DNA from: Hippopus hippopus
Lineage: Eukaryota > Mollusca > Bivalvia > Cardiida > Cardiidae
DNA: 64,000 nucleotides
Assembly: GCA_946811185.2 (NCBI GenBank)
Contig: OX328096.1
Coordinates: forward strand, 65,246,845-65,310,844
Direction of reading: 5' to 3'
Within the stretch, counting starts at the first letter, position 1. Each line of letters begins with the position of its first letter. The translations under genes and the position numbers were made by a program. Below, in pieces: positions 30,985-42,442 of the stretch. The notes beneath the pieces are model-generated. The model worked only from the letters and a program-made list of their open reading frames with translations. It had not been told where the DNA came from and made no database searches.

Positions 30985-31222
30985 GCCACAATTGCAACTG
31001 TAGTCATGAAAGAAGCTTTGAGGATTAAGTATTACATTTTGTTGAGAAAAGGAGAACAATGTGCAATATTGGTGGAGTTGTGGCCCAAACTTACTGTAGA
31101 ATCAATTGGACATACAGTGCCGTGCTTACAAAACTTAAGTTCATGTTCATTGAGTTTGTGCTCAAGCTTTCTCTTTCATTAGTGCTTTAGCAAATGCAAC
31201 AATGAGAACTAGAGACTTTGGT

Positions 31223-31355
31223 TTAATTCCTTAACGCATGATGTAATTTTAGAATTGTCCAAATTGAAAAAATCTGCAGACAACAAATGTGGCTAAAATG
31301 ACAAAACTTGTCCTTGACAGGGTAGAAAACATTGAAGGAAAAGGAGAAAATGCTG
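31223..31355. mobile_element. hpTTAA fragment (Y end left)
   Basis: TTTAATTCCTTAACGCATGA to AAAAGGAGAAAATGCTGGTT; right half absent. A further scrap, TAAGTAAAAAAGGAAATGCT then GGTAACTAGCATTTT, lies at about 31416-31452. Confidence 0.7.
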
Positions 31356-31447
31356 GTTAAACAATTCTTGTGTGGTTTTTTTTTTTCCCTTGTGGAAGAA
31401 TAATTTCAAAATAACTTAAGTAAAAAAGGAAATGCTGGTAACTAGCA

Positions 31448-31860
31448 TTTTTAGCTCAGCTGTTTTCAGAGCAATCCTTGAGGTATTGTCATAGCCCTGT
31501 CATTGTTTGTGTGGAAATGGTCTAGTTCTTTCTGAGCCTTGATTAATTGAAGGACACAAAATAGTTATATTTAAATAACCACTATCTTTTAAAAATGCCT
31601 TTGTTTGTCTACATGCACCAGTTATTTCAACAGGAACAGCCTTTATAGCTTAGTAGTTTTCAAAGAAAACGTCGAGGTATTGTCGTAGCGCTGGCGTTAT
31701 TGTCTGTGTCTTTGTGGAAAACTTTGACATGTTATAAAATCTCTGTTATTACCAAAGATACTTACTTCAAACTTAGACAAGTGTCAATTATCAAAAGGAA
31801 AACCTATAGCCCATTTCGATAAACCCATTTACCTCCCCTTGTTTGCTCTTCAAGTAGAGA
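31448..31860 (+). repeat. Two TAGCTC-head repeat pieces
   Basis: TTTTTAGCTCAGCTGTTTTC with TTGAGGTATTGTCATAGCCC, and again ATAGCTTAGTAGTTTTC with GTCGAGGTATTGTCGTAGCG: two diverged copies of one dispersed repeat about 200 bases apart. Confidence 0.5.
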
Positions 31861-32385
31861 TATGCTAAAAATTGAAGACCTGTGACTTCTGGGTAGTATG
31901 CTTCGGTTTATAAACATAATAGACAGTTACACATCATTGTGCCCTCTCACCAGAGATACTGCTGTGAGTGTAAAAACTCTGCTGGAAAGCTGCTAGACGG
32001 GGAAAAAAGTCTTGATGCATCTATATCCAGCATATATGCCAGTTAGGAAATTCTGGATTCAACACTGCTAGAACACTGGGCCGAATTTCATTTTCACAAA
32101 CAGTGACCAGACTAGGCTATGTGGTGAACACTTTGTTGGAAAAAGTTGACCAAATAAATTAAACTCATTGCCTTGTTAGTTCCACAGGACCGATGGAACT
32201 GAAAAGGTCTACAAAATCTCCGTTTTTTATCTTGGTTTTTATTAATTACAAAAGATGACTTTTTGTAATCTGTAGCACAGATTTTGAAAATATTATGGCA
32301 AAAGGAGATGTTGCTTTCAGCAAGCAGTTTCTCTTAATGCAACCATGTAATAAAAGTACTTAACATGTAATCATAAGAAAAATAT
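31861..32385. other. Unassigned sequence
   Basis: No recognised content downstream of F8A. Confidence 0.35.
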
Positions 32386-32614
32386 TTAACTATTTACAAA
32401 CAAATCTATGCTTTCGAAACTCTAAGGAAAAAGATCTACAATAACATTACAAGAAAAGGGGAAAAATTTGGTAACCAGCTCTTTCTTTTTTCCCAAAAAT
32501 GCTTTCTAACCAACCTGACAAGCCAATTCAATTAGACATACCAAAATGGTAGTCCACAAGTAGCTTCAGTTTGAAACAGTTTGGAATTGTCATCTTGTAC
32601 TTAAAGGGCTAAAC
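32386..32614. mobile_element. hpTTAA element, diverged (X end left)
   Basis: TTTACAAACAAATCTATGC to TGTACTTAAAGGGCTAA. Confidence 0.65.
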
Positions 32615-32660
32615 CTTGGCTCAGGTAAATTATTTTACCTCATGTTTATGGGGTATTGAA

Positions 32661-32878
32661 TTAACCCTTTACCACACCATCCCAAGTTTTAATGAGCCTG
32701 AAGAAAAAGCTTTTGAAAACATTGTGGAAAAAGGAGAAAATGGTGGTAACCAGCATTTTCTCCTTCTCGCACAGTAGTTTCTAATATTTAAAAAATTGCA
32801 TAATTTCAGACAGTTTGTAGTCTGCAAATGCCTTAAATATGGACTAGGCTACAACTTAGCCGTTTGATAAAGAGTAAA
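32661..32878. mobile_element. hpTTAA element (X end left)
   Basis: TTAACCCTTTACCACACCAT to TTTGATAAAGAGTAAA; core GGAGAAAATGGTGGTAACCA. Confidence 0.88.
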
Positions 32879-33284
32879 TTGACTGAGGGAGCCAACTTCA
32901 TGTCATTTTCTTCTAAATTTCAAAGTTCATTGCTTTGTTAAACCTCTTTGTATCCTCCTTGAGAAAATCTCTGCAAGGAGAGCATACTGGTAAAAATATT
33001 TTAATTTTGGAAATGTTTGTCCAACATATCAAAGTCAGTCCTTTCTACTGATAGACGTCCAAGTGTCTAAGTCACAAAGTCACACCACTGTTAATGTACT
33101 TGATAATAGTACTTGTGATTTGTCTTCAATCTCCACATACCAATGTCATTGTCTATGTAACAACAGAAGTCTTGGTTTTTAGCACAATCTGTTGGGTATT
33201 TGTTTTTTCCATTTATCTAGGGCTTGGTATTTTATTTCCAACACACCAGTATAAGTTTGGCCCTCTGCAGAGTACTTCAAAAGC

Positions 33285-33826
33285 CTATCTGGGCTGGTAG
33301 CAAGATAAGGGATATTTTCCTTCACAAGTAATCCACAGGTTGAAACTTAAATCTAAGTATTTTCTTTTTATCACAGTGTCATACTTTCTTCTGGCTGTAG
33401 CCTCATGTTTTAATTCCCCACCACACAAATTTGTGTGGGAAACTTGAATACCCAATTCTTTTGATTTGCCCTTCAAAAGTTGTATTTTATGTAGGCATAC
33501 TACCTCTCCATAATTTGACAATGTTAGTCTTAATTTTCTTTCATCTTCCCACACCACATTTTTCCCCTGTCCACTGGTCAGTTTTTCTAATATTTTGCTA
33601 TGTTGCTCCATACCAGGCTGCTGATCTCCTTTTCCTTTTCCATTTCTTTTGAAACAAAATCACCTTTCAAATCCACACTGTCACAAAAATTAAAATCAAC
33701 ATTCAAAAACTGTGGAACTTCATCTTCAGGACAATTTTCAACAAAATTCAAAAGCCACCCTGCACCTGGTATAGTGCTGACGGTAAATGCATAATCTCTT
33801 GAAAAGGACCGAGGAACTAACAGCAC
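33285..33826 (-). pseudogene. Unidentified coding remnant
   Basis: Two overlapping - strand frames (33587-33826, then 33285-33611) read like one protein broken by a frameshift: VPRSFSRDYAFTVSTIPGAG and VPQFLNVDFNFCDSVDLKGD in the first, LRLTLSNYGEVVCLHKIQLL in the second. The composition looks like real protein. I do not recognise the family. It lies downstream, on the same strand, of DIRS-like and YqaJ-like remnants and may belong to one of those elements. Confidence 0.4.
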
Positions 33827-33858
33827 AACTTTCCTGGTTGGCTATGATTTACTGCAAA

Positions 33859-34500
33859 TACCGTATTTCACCTAATTAACGCTCCCTCCCTAATAGTAGC
33901 GCTCCCCCACAATATTACTTACTCCAGAGGCCTCCGGACAACCCCCACCCACACCCAACCTTACCTGAAAGTAGGCGACTGGAGTGACAAACTTCCAAAT
34001 GCAAGATAACTTTCACTAAAACACAGACTGATGAAAATTATTCATGACATTTTATAAATAAACTTACCGGTGTGGCATTGACATAATCCTAATTACATGT
34101 ACTTCACGAATTGATGTCATTAACGCCTGACTATCCCAATATACATACACTTCCAATACCGTTATAAACTTCTGGTAACACAAAATTTGTCAACTTACTT
34201 GAAAAAAAAACAACTTTAAGAAAGTGAAGTATCGAAAACTAGTGTTCCATATAAATTGTGAATGCAATTTCCTGTCCAAATGAATCATTATTGGCAGTAG
34301 AATTGATACATTCTGCATTAATACAGCAGGTCTTTCAAATGGTGATCACTTTGCACACGGCACTAACAAAAACCTGGATCAAAGTACCGTACTTACTCTA
34401 AGTGACAGCACTGAAATTTCGGGAAATTGGCTATAAAATAAGAGCGCCTTGTTGGTGTTTTGTATGGCACCCCAGCACGTTAATTAGGTGAAATACGGTA
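33859..34500. mobile_element. Non-autonomous DNA transposon with 23-base inverted ends
   Basis: TACCGTATTTCACCTAATTA at 33859 and its exact inverse ending at 34500 (TAATTAGGTGAAATACGGTA), continuing as ACG/CGT inside. The terminal TA on each side fits a TA target duplication. The 642 bases between have no coding potential. Confidence 0.8.
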
Positions 34501-35389
34501 AATATTACAGGAAACAATGAAACCATCATATCTAAAAGGAAAAGTATATATTTAAATAGTAAATATTAATAATAATGTGACATAACAAGATATTCATGTT
34601 CTGTGATATAACAAAATAAAATTATTGTTGAAAGCTTACTTTAAACCTGAAAATAAGTACAAAGTTATAATTTTCCAATACTAAAGCTTTAAGTCATGTT
34701 TCTAATAAACTAATAATCAAGTTTTAACCTTAAATTATCAAATAAAGGTGTATGGAGTTTAAAACATATTTCTCCTTTTCCTACAATTCACTGAAAAGAA
34801 ATAGTAGTAATTTAACATACCAACTTGTAGGCACTCTATATATAACCCATCAACACTCCATTGGAAAACTAAACTAGCAAGACAATGTGAATCTACATGT
34901 GCACAGGTACATACAGGAAAATGCAAACAAGAAAAGCAATATGCACATGATCCAAGTGCCTAAATAAGCTTATATAAAGGTACTCACTTGGTTTTGAGTT
35001 TAAAGATTTATCTTTAGTAAATATTAGCCTCAGCACCTGGATTGACTTTTTTCAGTTTCTTTTTAAATCTTTGTTCATTCACTGAAGAACTTTCAGAGAG
35101 TTCTTTCATACTATTTATTTTTCATATGATCTGGGCATGACTGGAAAGTATTTGAGTAATATGCCGCATTGACAGTGTTTCCATTAGAGACTGCATGTCT
35201 CAGAAGCACGCTTGAACTTTCCCCAAAAATTACAAACATGTATTTTCTACCAGATTTGCTGACTATGACCTTTTCTTAAGGAGGAAATCCACACCTCATC
35301 CAGACTGAGGACTGGTTCTAAGTTTCTTGGTCATCTGATCACACGCCGGTTGTTGTTTGTTTTTGATCTAGAAAGTTTTCACCTCCCAA
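34501..35389. other. Unassigned AT-rich sequence
   Basis: No gene or family repeat recognised. Confidence 0.4.
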
Positions 35390-35815
35390 AGGGTTCCATA
35401 GAAAAAAATATTTAAGAACTTTTGTGAATATGAGTGGAGCACTTGCCAGACCATTAGCCAAGCATGTATATTTGTACACCACATGAATCTTAGGAATTTT
35501 CTATCGGACTCAACAACAGCTTTTCTGTGATATGCATCCTTCAGATCTATTTTTTGCAAAGTATATACACCCTTTTGAACCATATTGAAAGCTGATTTAA
35601 ATGTTTCCATTTTAAAGTATATTTTCCAAATATACTCATTTACTTTGTTCAAATTTAGTATAAGCCTGTAAGTTCCATTGTGCTTGGGGCTGATGGAAAT
35701 TATTTCTCCCTATTCATGCTGCAATTTTTCAACAACCCCTTTTTCACCAACCCATCAATTAATAATGTAATTACCTCCCTTTCCTTCTCCTTGAAATGGG
35801 CCATAACCAAGATGG
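35390..35815 (-). pseudogene. DIRS-like reverse transcriptase fragment
   Basis: Read on the - strand: GVVEKLQHE, then a stop, GEIISISPKHNGTYRLILNL, KMETFKSAFNMVQKG, IDLKDAYH, SDRKFLRFMW and, after a frameshift, YKYTCLANGLASAPLIFTK. These are RT motifs in the form used by DIRS-group retrotransposons (NGS/TYRLILNL, KMET, IDLKDAY, NGLASAP). At least one stop and one frameshift make it inactive. The catalytic YxDD part and any tyrosine recombinase were not found. Confidence 0.75.
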
Positions 35816-35862
35816 GGAAAGTTTGGCAACACAATCAGCCCTACACTATAGTTCTGAGTTTT

Positions 35863-36085
35863 GCACACGGCAGTGGTAAAGTGTAGGACTCATGACGTGG
35901 AAGCCCAGGGTTCGAGCCTCACTGGTTCCACTTGGTTTTTCATGAGAGTGTCCTTGGGCAAGACACTTCAGAGCCCTAGCCTAGTACTGGTGAAACCCAG
36001 GAAATACATGAATATGTAAGCTGTCGCCACGATATGACTAAAATAATGTTTAAAGTGGTGTAAAACACAATTCAATCAATCATTC
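35863..36085 (+). mobile_element. SINE S1, best copy
   Basis: GGCAGTGGTAAAGTGTAGGA and CCAGGGTTCGAGCCTCACTG give clear A- and B-box regions; TGTCCTTGGGCAAGACACTT is the middle block; the tail is AAACACAATTCAATCAATCA. Inserted between the DIRS-like RT and the YqaJ-like fragment. Confidence 0.85.
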
Positions 36086-36137
36086 AAGCTTCATGTAAAG
36101 ATCTCCACTGAGCAATTTTAGACATGAAGTCTGAATA

Positions 36138-36846
36138 TCAGCAGACTGTCTTCAAAAGATTTTCTGGTAAGGTGGAATCTTTTTGTTTATAAATACTTCC
36201 AAACATGGAGCTATTAATTCCAACAGTTCTTGTTTCAAAGGACAAATCATTCTTAGACTTTCCTCTTGTTTTGTTTTCTATCTCAGCACGGTGTTGTTTA
36301 TTAAGTTTCAAACTGTCGAAGTAGCTCCTAAAATGTCTACACATGTCAGCCTTTAAGTCTATGTTTGTGTGGTATGTGAAATTAATGTTCTCCAACATAG
36401 GAAAAGTTAGACCTGGCTGTTCTTGCACACTTATTTCCTTCTGGAGATATTTTACATTGCATTTGGAGCGTAATCCTTTAGTTTACTTACAATGTAGCAT
36501 TCATTGGCTTCACAGTCTTTTCATCAATCTTACTCTTATCAGAAAATCCAATCCTTTGCATCATTAAATATGTTTTTTTAATACATGCCAACTTTCTTTT
36601 CCTTGGCATATTCCATTCACAGCTAGTGGAAATTGTGAAGTCGAGTCCATCTTTTTTCTTTTTCATCACATCTACAAGGGCATAGAGAAGGGCAGGCATG
36701 TGGTTACATGATTCCCCTTCCCTGAAAATGAATAATTCAGATAATGTAACAGTTTGTTTTCTAAGTCCCCCTAATCTGTTTTTAAAGGACAGTCCATGGT
36801 ATGGATGTGAAAAGTCATATTTATTCAGTAAAGAGACATGACTCAC
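36138..36846 (-). pseudogene. SWIM zinc-finger / YqaJ-type nuclease-like fragment
   Basis: Frame 36487-36846 contains ESCNHMPALLYALVD, the second half of a SWIM zinc-binding motif (CxH), followed by SCEWNMPRKRK. Frame 36138-36428 contains AEIENKTRGKSKNDLSFETR and VGINSSMFGSI, resembling the start of a YqaJ-type exonuclease/recombinase domain (TRGQS...LWxxxR...ITASxxG). This order is what I remember of uncharacterised SWIM+YqaJ proteins in molluscs and cnidarians. The rest of the nuclease is missing. A GTAAGT follows the first frame at 36492-36487, so an intron is conceivable, but the implied intron would be only about 50 bases. Confidence 0.55.
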
Positions 36847-37109
36847 ATTTTCACAGAAAAGGCTTGACTCACAAGCTAAGACCTATTTGCAATAACAATA
36901 CATACTGGTATTGATACTTCACATTTTATGTTGTAAAAAAAACATCCACAGTTATTCCTAGGCAGCATAAATTTGTACGTATTTGGAGATTGACTGAAAT
37001 AAATCGTAAAACACTATTCTACATAAAATCAGAAACACTTCCCCGTACCCTGCAGAACAATTACATCCAGCAGCATGAATATTTCCTGACAGTTTCACCA
37101 AGCAGAGCC

Positions 37110-37206
37110 AGACCTCATATCGTCGGTTTACTTCCAAAACCTCATAACTACAGCTTGTAACAAGCTGTAGTTACGAGGTTTTGGAAGTAAACCAACGATA
37201 TCAGGT
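37110..37206. repeat. Hairpin element, about 46-base arms
   Basis: GACCTCATATCGTCGGTTTA then CTTCCAAAACCTCATAACTA, mirrored after the centre at about 37158 with only a few changes. No other copy in the window. Confidence 0.85.
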
Positions 37207-37285
37207 TTTTGTCTCTCAGTCCCAGTTGGTAAAGACGGTATCACCCAAAATTTCACATAGCCATGAGAACAGTTCCCATTAACCC

Positions 37286-37518
37286 TTAACTCTTTACCAA
37301 ATGACAAAATTTTAGACTTGTCCAAATTGAAAGCATTTGCAGACAACATAATACATGTGACTCAAAAAATGAAACTTGACTGTAGCAGAGTAGAAAACAG
37401 TGTGGGAAAAGGAGAAAATGCTGGTTACCAGCATTTTCTCCTTTTCCCACAATGTTTTCAGAAGGCTTGCTTCTTCCTCTGGGTCGTAAAAACCAGGGAT
37501 TGTTTGGTAAAGGGTTAA
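37286..37518. mobile_element. hpTTAA element, near consensus (Y end left)
   Basis: TTAACTCTTTACCAAATGAC to TTTGGTAAAGGGTTAA; perfect core at about 37394-37457. A second TTAACCC lies just outside at 37279, so this may sit in the remnant end of another copy. Confidence 0.95.
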
Positions 37519-37620
37519 GCTGCTAAATAACCAAAATGAAATTTTCAAGCCAACAGTAAAACCCCCAAATTCTGCTATTTCTAGGATATTTTTGGGAGAA
37601 TAACTATCTCTATATTGGAC

Positions 37621-37677
37621 AGTGTAGATTCAAGATCAGACTGCACATTCTCTGCAGTCTGATCTTGATCTACACTT
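37621..37677. repeat. AGATCAAGATCAG palindrome, best copy
   Basis: AGTGTAGATTCAAGATCAGA and ACTGCA, mirrored as TGCAGTCTGATCTTGATCTA then CACT, around a seven-base loop. Confidence 0.85.
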
Positions 37678-37689
37678 TCTGCAACAGGT

Positions 37690-38640
37690 TCTTGAGTGGG
37701 GCTTAGCAGCCCATGGGTTAATATCACAGTAAAACATGCTATGAACATGTTTGTCTTCATAAAATACTCTTGCTTTCAGTTAGCACATTAGTGATTTTGA
37801 AACAAATGTCCCTTGTCAGTTTAGCACAAGATCATTGTATAAATCGGTTTCTTGGACTAGTGGAAACTTTTCACCATTACAAGTCTATCCATTTTTAATT
37901 GTCCATGGCTCAGGTAGCTTTTCGGCAAGTGAGATAGCAAATTTCTCTTCATTTCCAAGGGTTGAGTCCATTGTGTCATTTTTTAGCATGCTCTGGTAAT
38001 GTTCTTGTTCCAATCCACTTAACTCTGGTTGCTTTTTGTGAAACTTAGTCTTTGTACGGTTGAATGCACGGTAAACTGGTTACAGAGTTTATTTGAGGAA
38101 ATTGCCACACATTGATGTACTTCGATGGTCGTTGTAGACAGAATCAAATGTAAACATTCGAATTTTCCACCATGTGATGTTATTGGTCTTCTCAATAAAG
38201 GGGAATTCACAATTAAAGAAGCGAAAATGAAGCATCCTTTTTTACTGTGGCTGTTATTACTCTCCAACGTCTCTGCAAGGGAAATTACTCTTCCTGATTC
38301 CCAAAATCAATAAAGAAACACGGTACTAAATGTATCACTCCCAAATGCAGTGCTCTTCAGTGACTTACATTACAAAAATACAACACTGAAACATGGGCTC
38401 CTCTCTCGCGTAAATACTGCCTGAGGTCATGTATGGTCAACCTTTCTGGGTCATACGCTTCAGAAATTCCTTTGTTTGCATCCATATTATCGATAGATAT
38501 GATCCTCTCAAGAAGACATGCATCGTGGTTAATTCAAGAACAATAACTTAACAGGAGAGATAATTACCCTTATTGAAGGACTATAGGATAGTCAGCCTAC
38601 TATCTAACCTAGTTTATAGCTAGATCTTACAATATCTAAA
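37690..38640. other. Unassigned sequence
   Basis: Short open frames exist on both strands (for example 38019-38267 on -, 38125-38313 on +) but none is recognisable. Confidence 0.35.
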
Positions 38641-38646
38641 ATGTAT

Positions 38647-38829
38647 CTATCTCATGTTTTCCCAATTTTGAATGTAGCATTTAACATTTCCTGCATAGAA
38701 ATTATTTGGTTTATTAATTAGCTCTAAATTAAATGGATCTACTGTTAATTTTGTTTGTCTTGTGTATTTCTGTAAAGATTTGCCTGTTTTTTCTTCAGAG
38801 GCTGCTTCTGCTGCCAGCTTCTTTTCCAT
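38647..38829 (-). pseudogene. DIRS-like polyprotein fragment (upstream of RT)
   Basis: Frame ends NNFYAGNVKCYIQNWENMR, resembling the gag-pol junction of DIRS elements (AGR/N...W..IT). Same strand as the RT fragment and 3 kb upstream of it, with the YqaJ-like fragment and repeats between. Confidence 0.45.
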
Positions 38830-39895
38830 AAAGAATGGTTTGTGCTTTGAGTTTGTTGGTATTTCGTCCTGACTGTTGCACCCCTACAATCTGTTGTCCC
38901 ATTTTGATATTTCATTTTGGTTGAAGTCTTGTTTTCCCCAGCAAATATCTGTGCATAACTTATGTATAGTATCCACAGACTTTAGTAGGCTTTCTAGGTC
39001 AGCTCTTAATAAAGTTGTTAGTCAAGGGTGTTTTGTCATTAGAGAGTTGCTTGTACTTCTTATTTATTCCTGGTCTGATGTGGTGGCATCTTTAGTTGGT
39101 GACATACAGGATCTGGCATGAGTTGGTGTTTGAGATAAACTTTTATAAACAAGTCTACAAAAAAATGTTGTTAAACAAGCCTTTGGCGAGCTTTATGGCA
39201 CTTTTTTGTGGACAAGTTTAATAAAGTTTTACCTCCAAAGCCAATGAATAACAGATTCTTTTTATTACGTAAGTGTATCTCAAATTATAGTTCATGACGT
39301 GTTAAAACATAGGCCTTAGACATGTGCATGTGTATTGAAATTTACATAAAGCCTGTTAGTTTCTTTGACAGATTTGTACATCACAGACAAAAATAGTTCC
39401 AAAGAAACTTGCATAAAAACAGTTTGGTTTTTTTTACAAGATACTAAAATTTGCAGCTTTGTCACGATCATCAGTTTTGACAGTCAATTTCTCATCTTGG
39501 TTGGCAGTGCTTTAGGCCTACATATACAGTGTATTGACCAAATAGTTACAACGGCACTAGTTTCTTATCTCACATATGTGTAAGACAAGAAAATTCATAA
39601 TGGCAGTTTTACATTGAAAACTAGGGGAATTACATATATGTGATAAATCTCCTTCTGCATAAGCTATTATTGAAAAGCATCCTTTGCCATTTCAAATTCT
39701 TTGGGCTGATTTGTTTTGAACAAACAGTCCATGAAATTAACCAGTGGGACAAGTCTTGCTGTCAGATAGCCTTGAGTAGTTTGTAATTTGCTGTCATTAT
39801 CTATAAAACTTCTGTACATGGACAAAGTGATTTTGAGCCCCATCAAGTACTTTTTCCGTCTACCAGTTGGCTAACTCCGGTGTTAACTACCTCCA
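38830..39895. other. Unassigned sequence, possibly retroelement interior
   Basis: No motif recognised; it lies between two DIRS-like fragments on the - strand. Confidence 0.35.
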
Positions 39896-40279
39896 CTAAA
39901 TTCTCACTCGTTTATAGGAAATAGCCACCCATTTGTAAAAGCATTTTTCTTTTTTCATCAACGCCATTCATATTGCTAGGGCCCAGTGACATAGATTGGG
40001 ATCTGCTCACTTCATCATCTCTGTCTGATACAATTTTGTAGCTTGTTACAGATGGCAGCAGACTGTCAGTAATTTGTGGAGGTGGTATGGATTTAAGGAG
40101 GTTGTTGACCTTTTCCAGCAGTAAATTAAAGTCAATGTTTTTTGCTGAGAGCTAATCGGTGCCTGGTTTTTATCAATCTGTTTCTGCAGCTCCACTTCCG
40201 TTTTTACATCAGCCGAATGGGACATATTGTGGGCAATCCCTTGATCCATTTCTGCTTGTCTGATTTCTTGTTCACACAC
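39896..40279 (-). pseudogene. Gag-like fragment
   Basis: The - strand reads MDQGIAHNMSHSADVKTEVE and KTLTLIYCWKRSTTSL, then after a frame change LLPSVTSYKIVSDRDDEVSR and SLGPSNMNG. The polar, charged composition fits a gag protein, but there is no diagnostic motif; assignment rests on strand and position upstream of the DIRS-like pieces. Confidence 0.35.
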
Positions 40280-40391
40280 TTGCTGTGCTTCTAAAAAGCT
40301 AGGGCCTTTGATAAGAAAACTCCAAACTGTTTTTTTGTATATGTTGCTAATGTTTATGTTGGCGTCAGCCTCTGCAGTGGTCTGAGACTGT

Positions 40392-40625
40392 TTAACTCTT
40401 TACCAATCAACAAAATTGTAGACTGGTACAAATTGAAAGCATTTGCAGATGACAAAATAAATATGGCTCAAAAATTGTAACATTGTTTTGGGAAGGGTAG
40501 AAAACATTGTGGGAAAAGGAGAAAATACTGGTTACCAGCATTTTCTCCTTTTCTTACAATTTTTTCAAAAGGCTGAATTCTTTCTCACGGTCTTTCAAAG
40601 TCGGGATAGTGTGGTGAAGAGTTAA
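40392..40625. mobile_element. hpTTAA element (Y end left)
   Basis: TTAACTCTTTACCAATCAAC to GTGTGGTGAAGAGTTAA; core nearly perfect. Confidence 0.93.
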
Positions 40626-40629
40626 CCTG

Positions 40630-41455
40630 AAGAATGGGAGGTTTTTCCAAAATACTGTTGGATGGCATAACTCTACTCATCCAGTGTATCTATTTTGCTC
40701 TGAATAGTTCCTTTATCAAATTCAAATTCAAAATTCCTTTATTTAGCTCAGATCTTAAAATTACAAGATATATGAGCATTTCCAACAATTCATAATAATT
40801 TAGTGTGACAACGAGGGGTTTCTTTTCGATAGTAGGGGAAGTCTGAATATGCAAACAATATAGAGTTCTTTCAAGAGACACCTTAATTTATAGAGCATTT
40901 TAGATCTTTACTCCGCATCCCAAACGATGTAAGATGGACCAAAGATGCAAAATGCTCTTGAGAAAATCCCTATGACGTTAGATGGCCTTGACATTGTCAG
41001 CAGCCGAATTATCACTTATACCTTTATTAATTATGATAATTAACACAGACACCGGTACACGTGAATTTGGATACCGTACTCAAGATTTGCGAAAAAAGAG
41101 TGATTTGTGTGCAATAATTGCGCTAGATCTGCATGAAAAAACATAAAAAAAATACTGTAGAAGTTAGTTATTACGCTATCAAAAGTTTAAAACACTTGAG
41201 GGATTTCAATAACAGATTTGTACTCTTCTGATCTGATCAGTAATGTTTATAAATGTATATCCAACGGAAATAATGTGTTGAATTAGCAAGAATGTTAGGT
41301 TTGTATAAACAACTATGTTTTTCTGCTTCACTTCTTCAAATACTTAGCACCACTGTATTTTATCAGATTTAGATTGCAGTGCAGGTCAGGATCCGAAAGC
41401 ATAATAAGTGTTGTTTGATCCTAAACTGCAATGCCTGATAATGAAGAAGTAATGC
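40630..41455. other. Unassigned sequence 3' of the LINE fragment
   Basis: Includes an imperfect inverted pair at 41367-41440 (TTAGATTGCAGTGCAGGTCA and TGATCCTAAACTGCAATGCC). Confidence 0.35.
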
Positions 41456-42442
41456 TTAGTTTTTAAAATAACTTGTAATTATGTTTATTAACTTACACAA
41501 GTTTTTCAATTGCTTAATTGATTTGCTATTCATTAATTGCTGGAACTTAATAATGTTTGGCCTTGTGTAATAATACCTTTTTATGAGTGAAGCTCGACTT
41601 GTGTTAAAGAGGGGACATTTCAGTAGATAATGCATCTCATCACCAGTGTCATTTTGGATACAAAGTGGACATTTTCTTTCACTTATATGGATATTATTCC
41701 ATCTACCTGTTTCAATAGGTAAGTAATGGTTAGATGTCCTAAATTTTGCCAAAGTTAGGAGGTCTTTTTTTGGTAAAGAAGTAAGATAGTTTTCAAATTC
41801 TATTTTATCCTTAAACAAGCCATAGTTAGTGCCTTTCCTAGACTTTTGTAAACTGTTATGCCATTGTTGTTGATACTGATCAATTAGAATTTTTTTCACC
41901 ATCTTATTTGTATCATCATTTATATATGTAGATTGATTTATCCAAATGTCTGGCCGTCCTATTCCATTTAGTATACTTTTTATATGTTCAATCCATTTGG
42001 ACTTAAAATCAGTGGTATGGTTCATGATTTGATATAATTTATATGCAATTTTGCACTGATTTCCTGTAATTAATCTACTCCAATAAGCTATCATTCTTGT
42101 TTTTTTCATGATTTCCAAAGGGAACCTCCCTGTTTCTGCATATAACATATAATGTGGAGTACTCTGTTTTAAGTGTAAAATTTTCCTAAGGAATGCACAA
42201 TGTAATTTTTCAAGGATTTTATTATCTTCATATCCCCATACTACCGAGGAGAATGTTAAAATTGGTAAAATAGTATGGTCAAATAACTTAAACACAAGAT
42301 CAACAGGTAAATTCAAATTGTTAACTCTTTTGTAAAAATAATATAGTGCCTTTGTTGCTTGTTGTACAAGATATTTCCTATTTGTTATCCTGTGACACAG
42401 CCATGCAGGCTTATCAGCTTGTTGTATACAAAGGCCGAACAA
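41456..42442 (-). CDS. LINE reverse transcriptase C-terminal fragment
   Basis: An uninterrupted 328-residue frame. Near its start FKLFDHTILPILTFSSVVWG is the thumb-region motif that follows the polymerase in non-LTR retrotransposons of the Jockey/CR1/RTE kind (DKTILPILxYGxEVWG). Near its end CPLCIQNDTGDEMHYLLKCP is the C-terminal CCHC-like zinc knuckle. Polymerase and endonuclease domains are absent upstream, so this is a 5'-truncated insertion. The intact frame implies recent retrotransposition. The start given is the first alternative codon in the frame, not a true initiation site. Confidence 0.85.
   Translation of the reverse strand: MFGLCIQQADKPAWLCHRITNRKYLVQQATKALYYFYKRVNNLNLPVDLVFKLFDHTILPILTFSSVVWGYEDNKILEKLHCAFLRKILHLKQSTPHYMLYAETGRFPLEIMKKTRMIAYWSRLITGNQCKIAYKLYQIMNHTTDFKSKWIEHIKSILNGIGRPDIWINQSTYINDDTNKMVKKILIDQYQQQWHNSLQKSRKGTNYGLFKDKIEFENYLTSLPKKDLLTLAKFRTSNHYLPIETGRWNNIHISERKCPLCIQNDTGDEMHYLLKCPLFNTSRASLIKRYYYTRPNIIKFQQLMNSKSIKQLKNLCKLINIITSYFKN

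Noticed and set aside
38125..38313. Small + strand frame with a hydrophobic stretch resembling a signal peptide
   Set aside because: No splice context, homology or conserved cleavage pattern; overlapping frames exist on the other strand.
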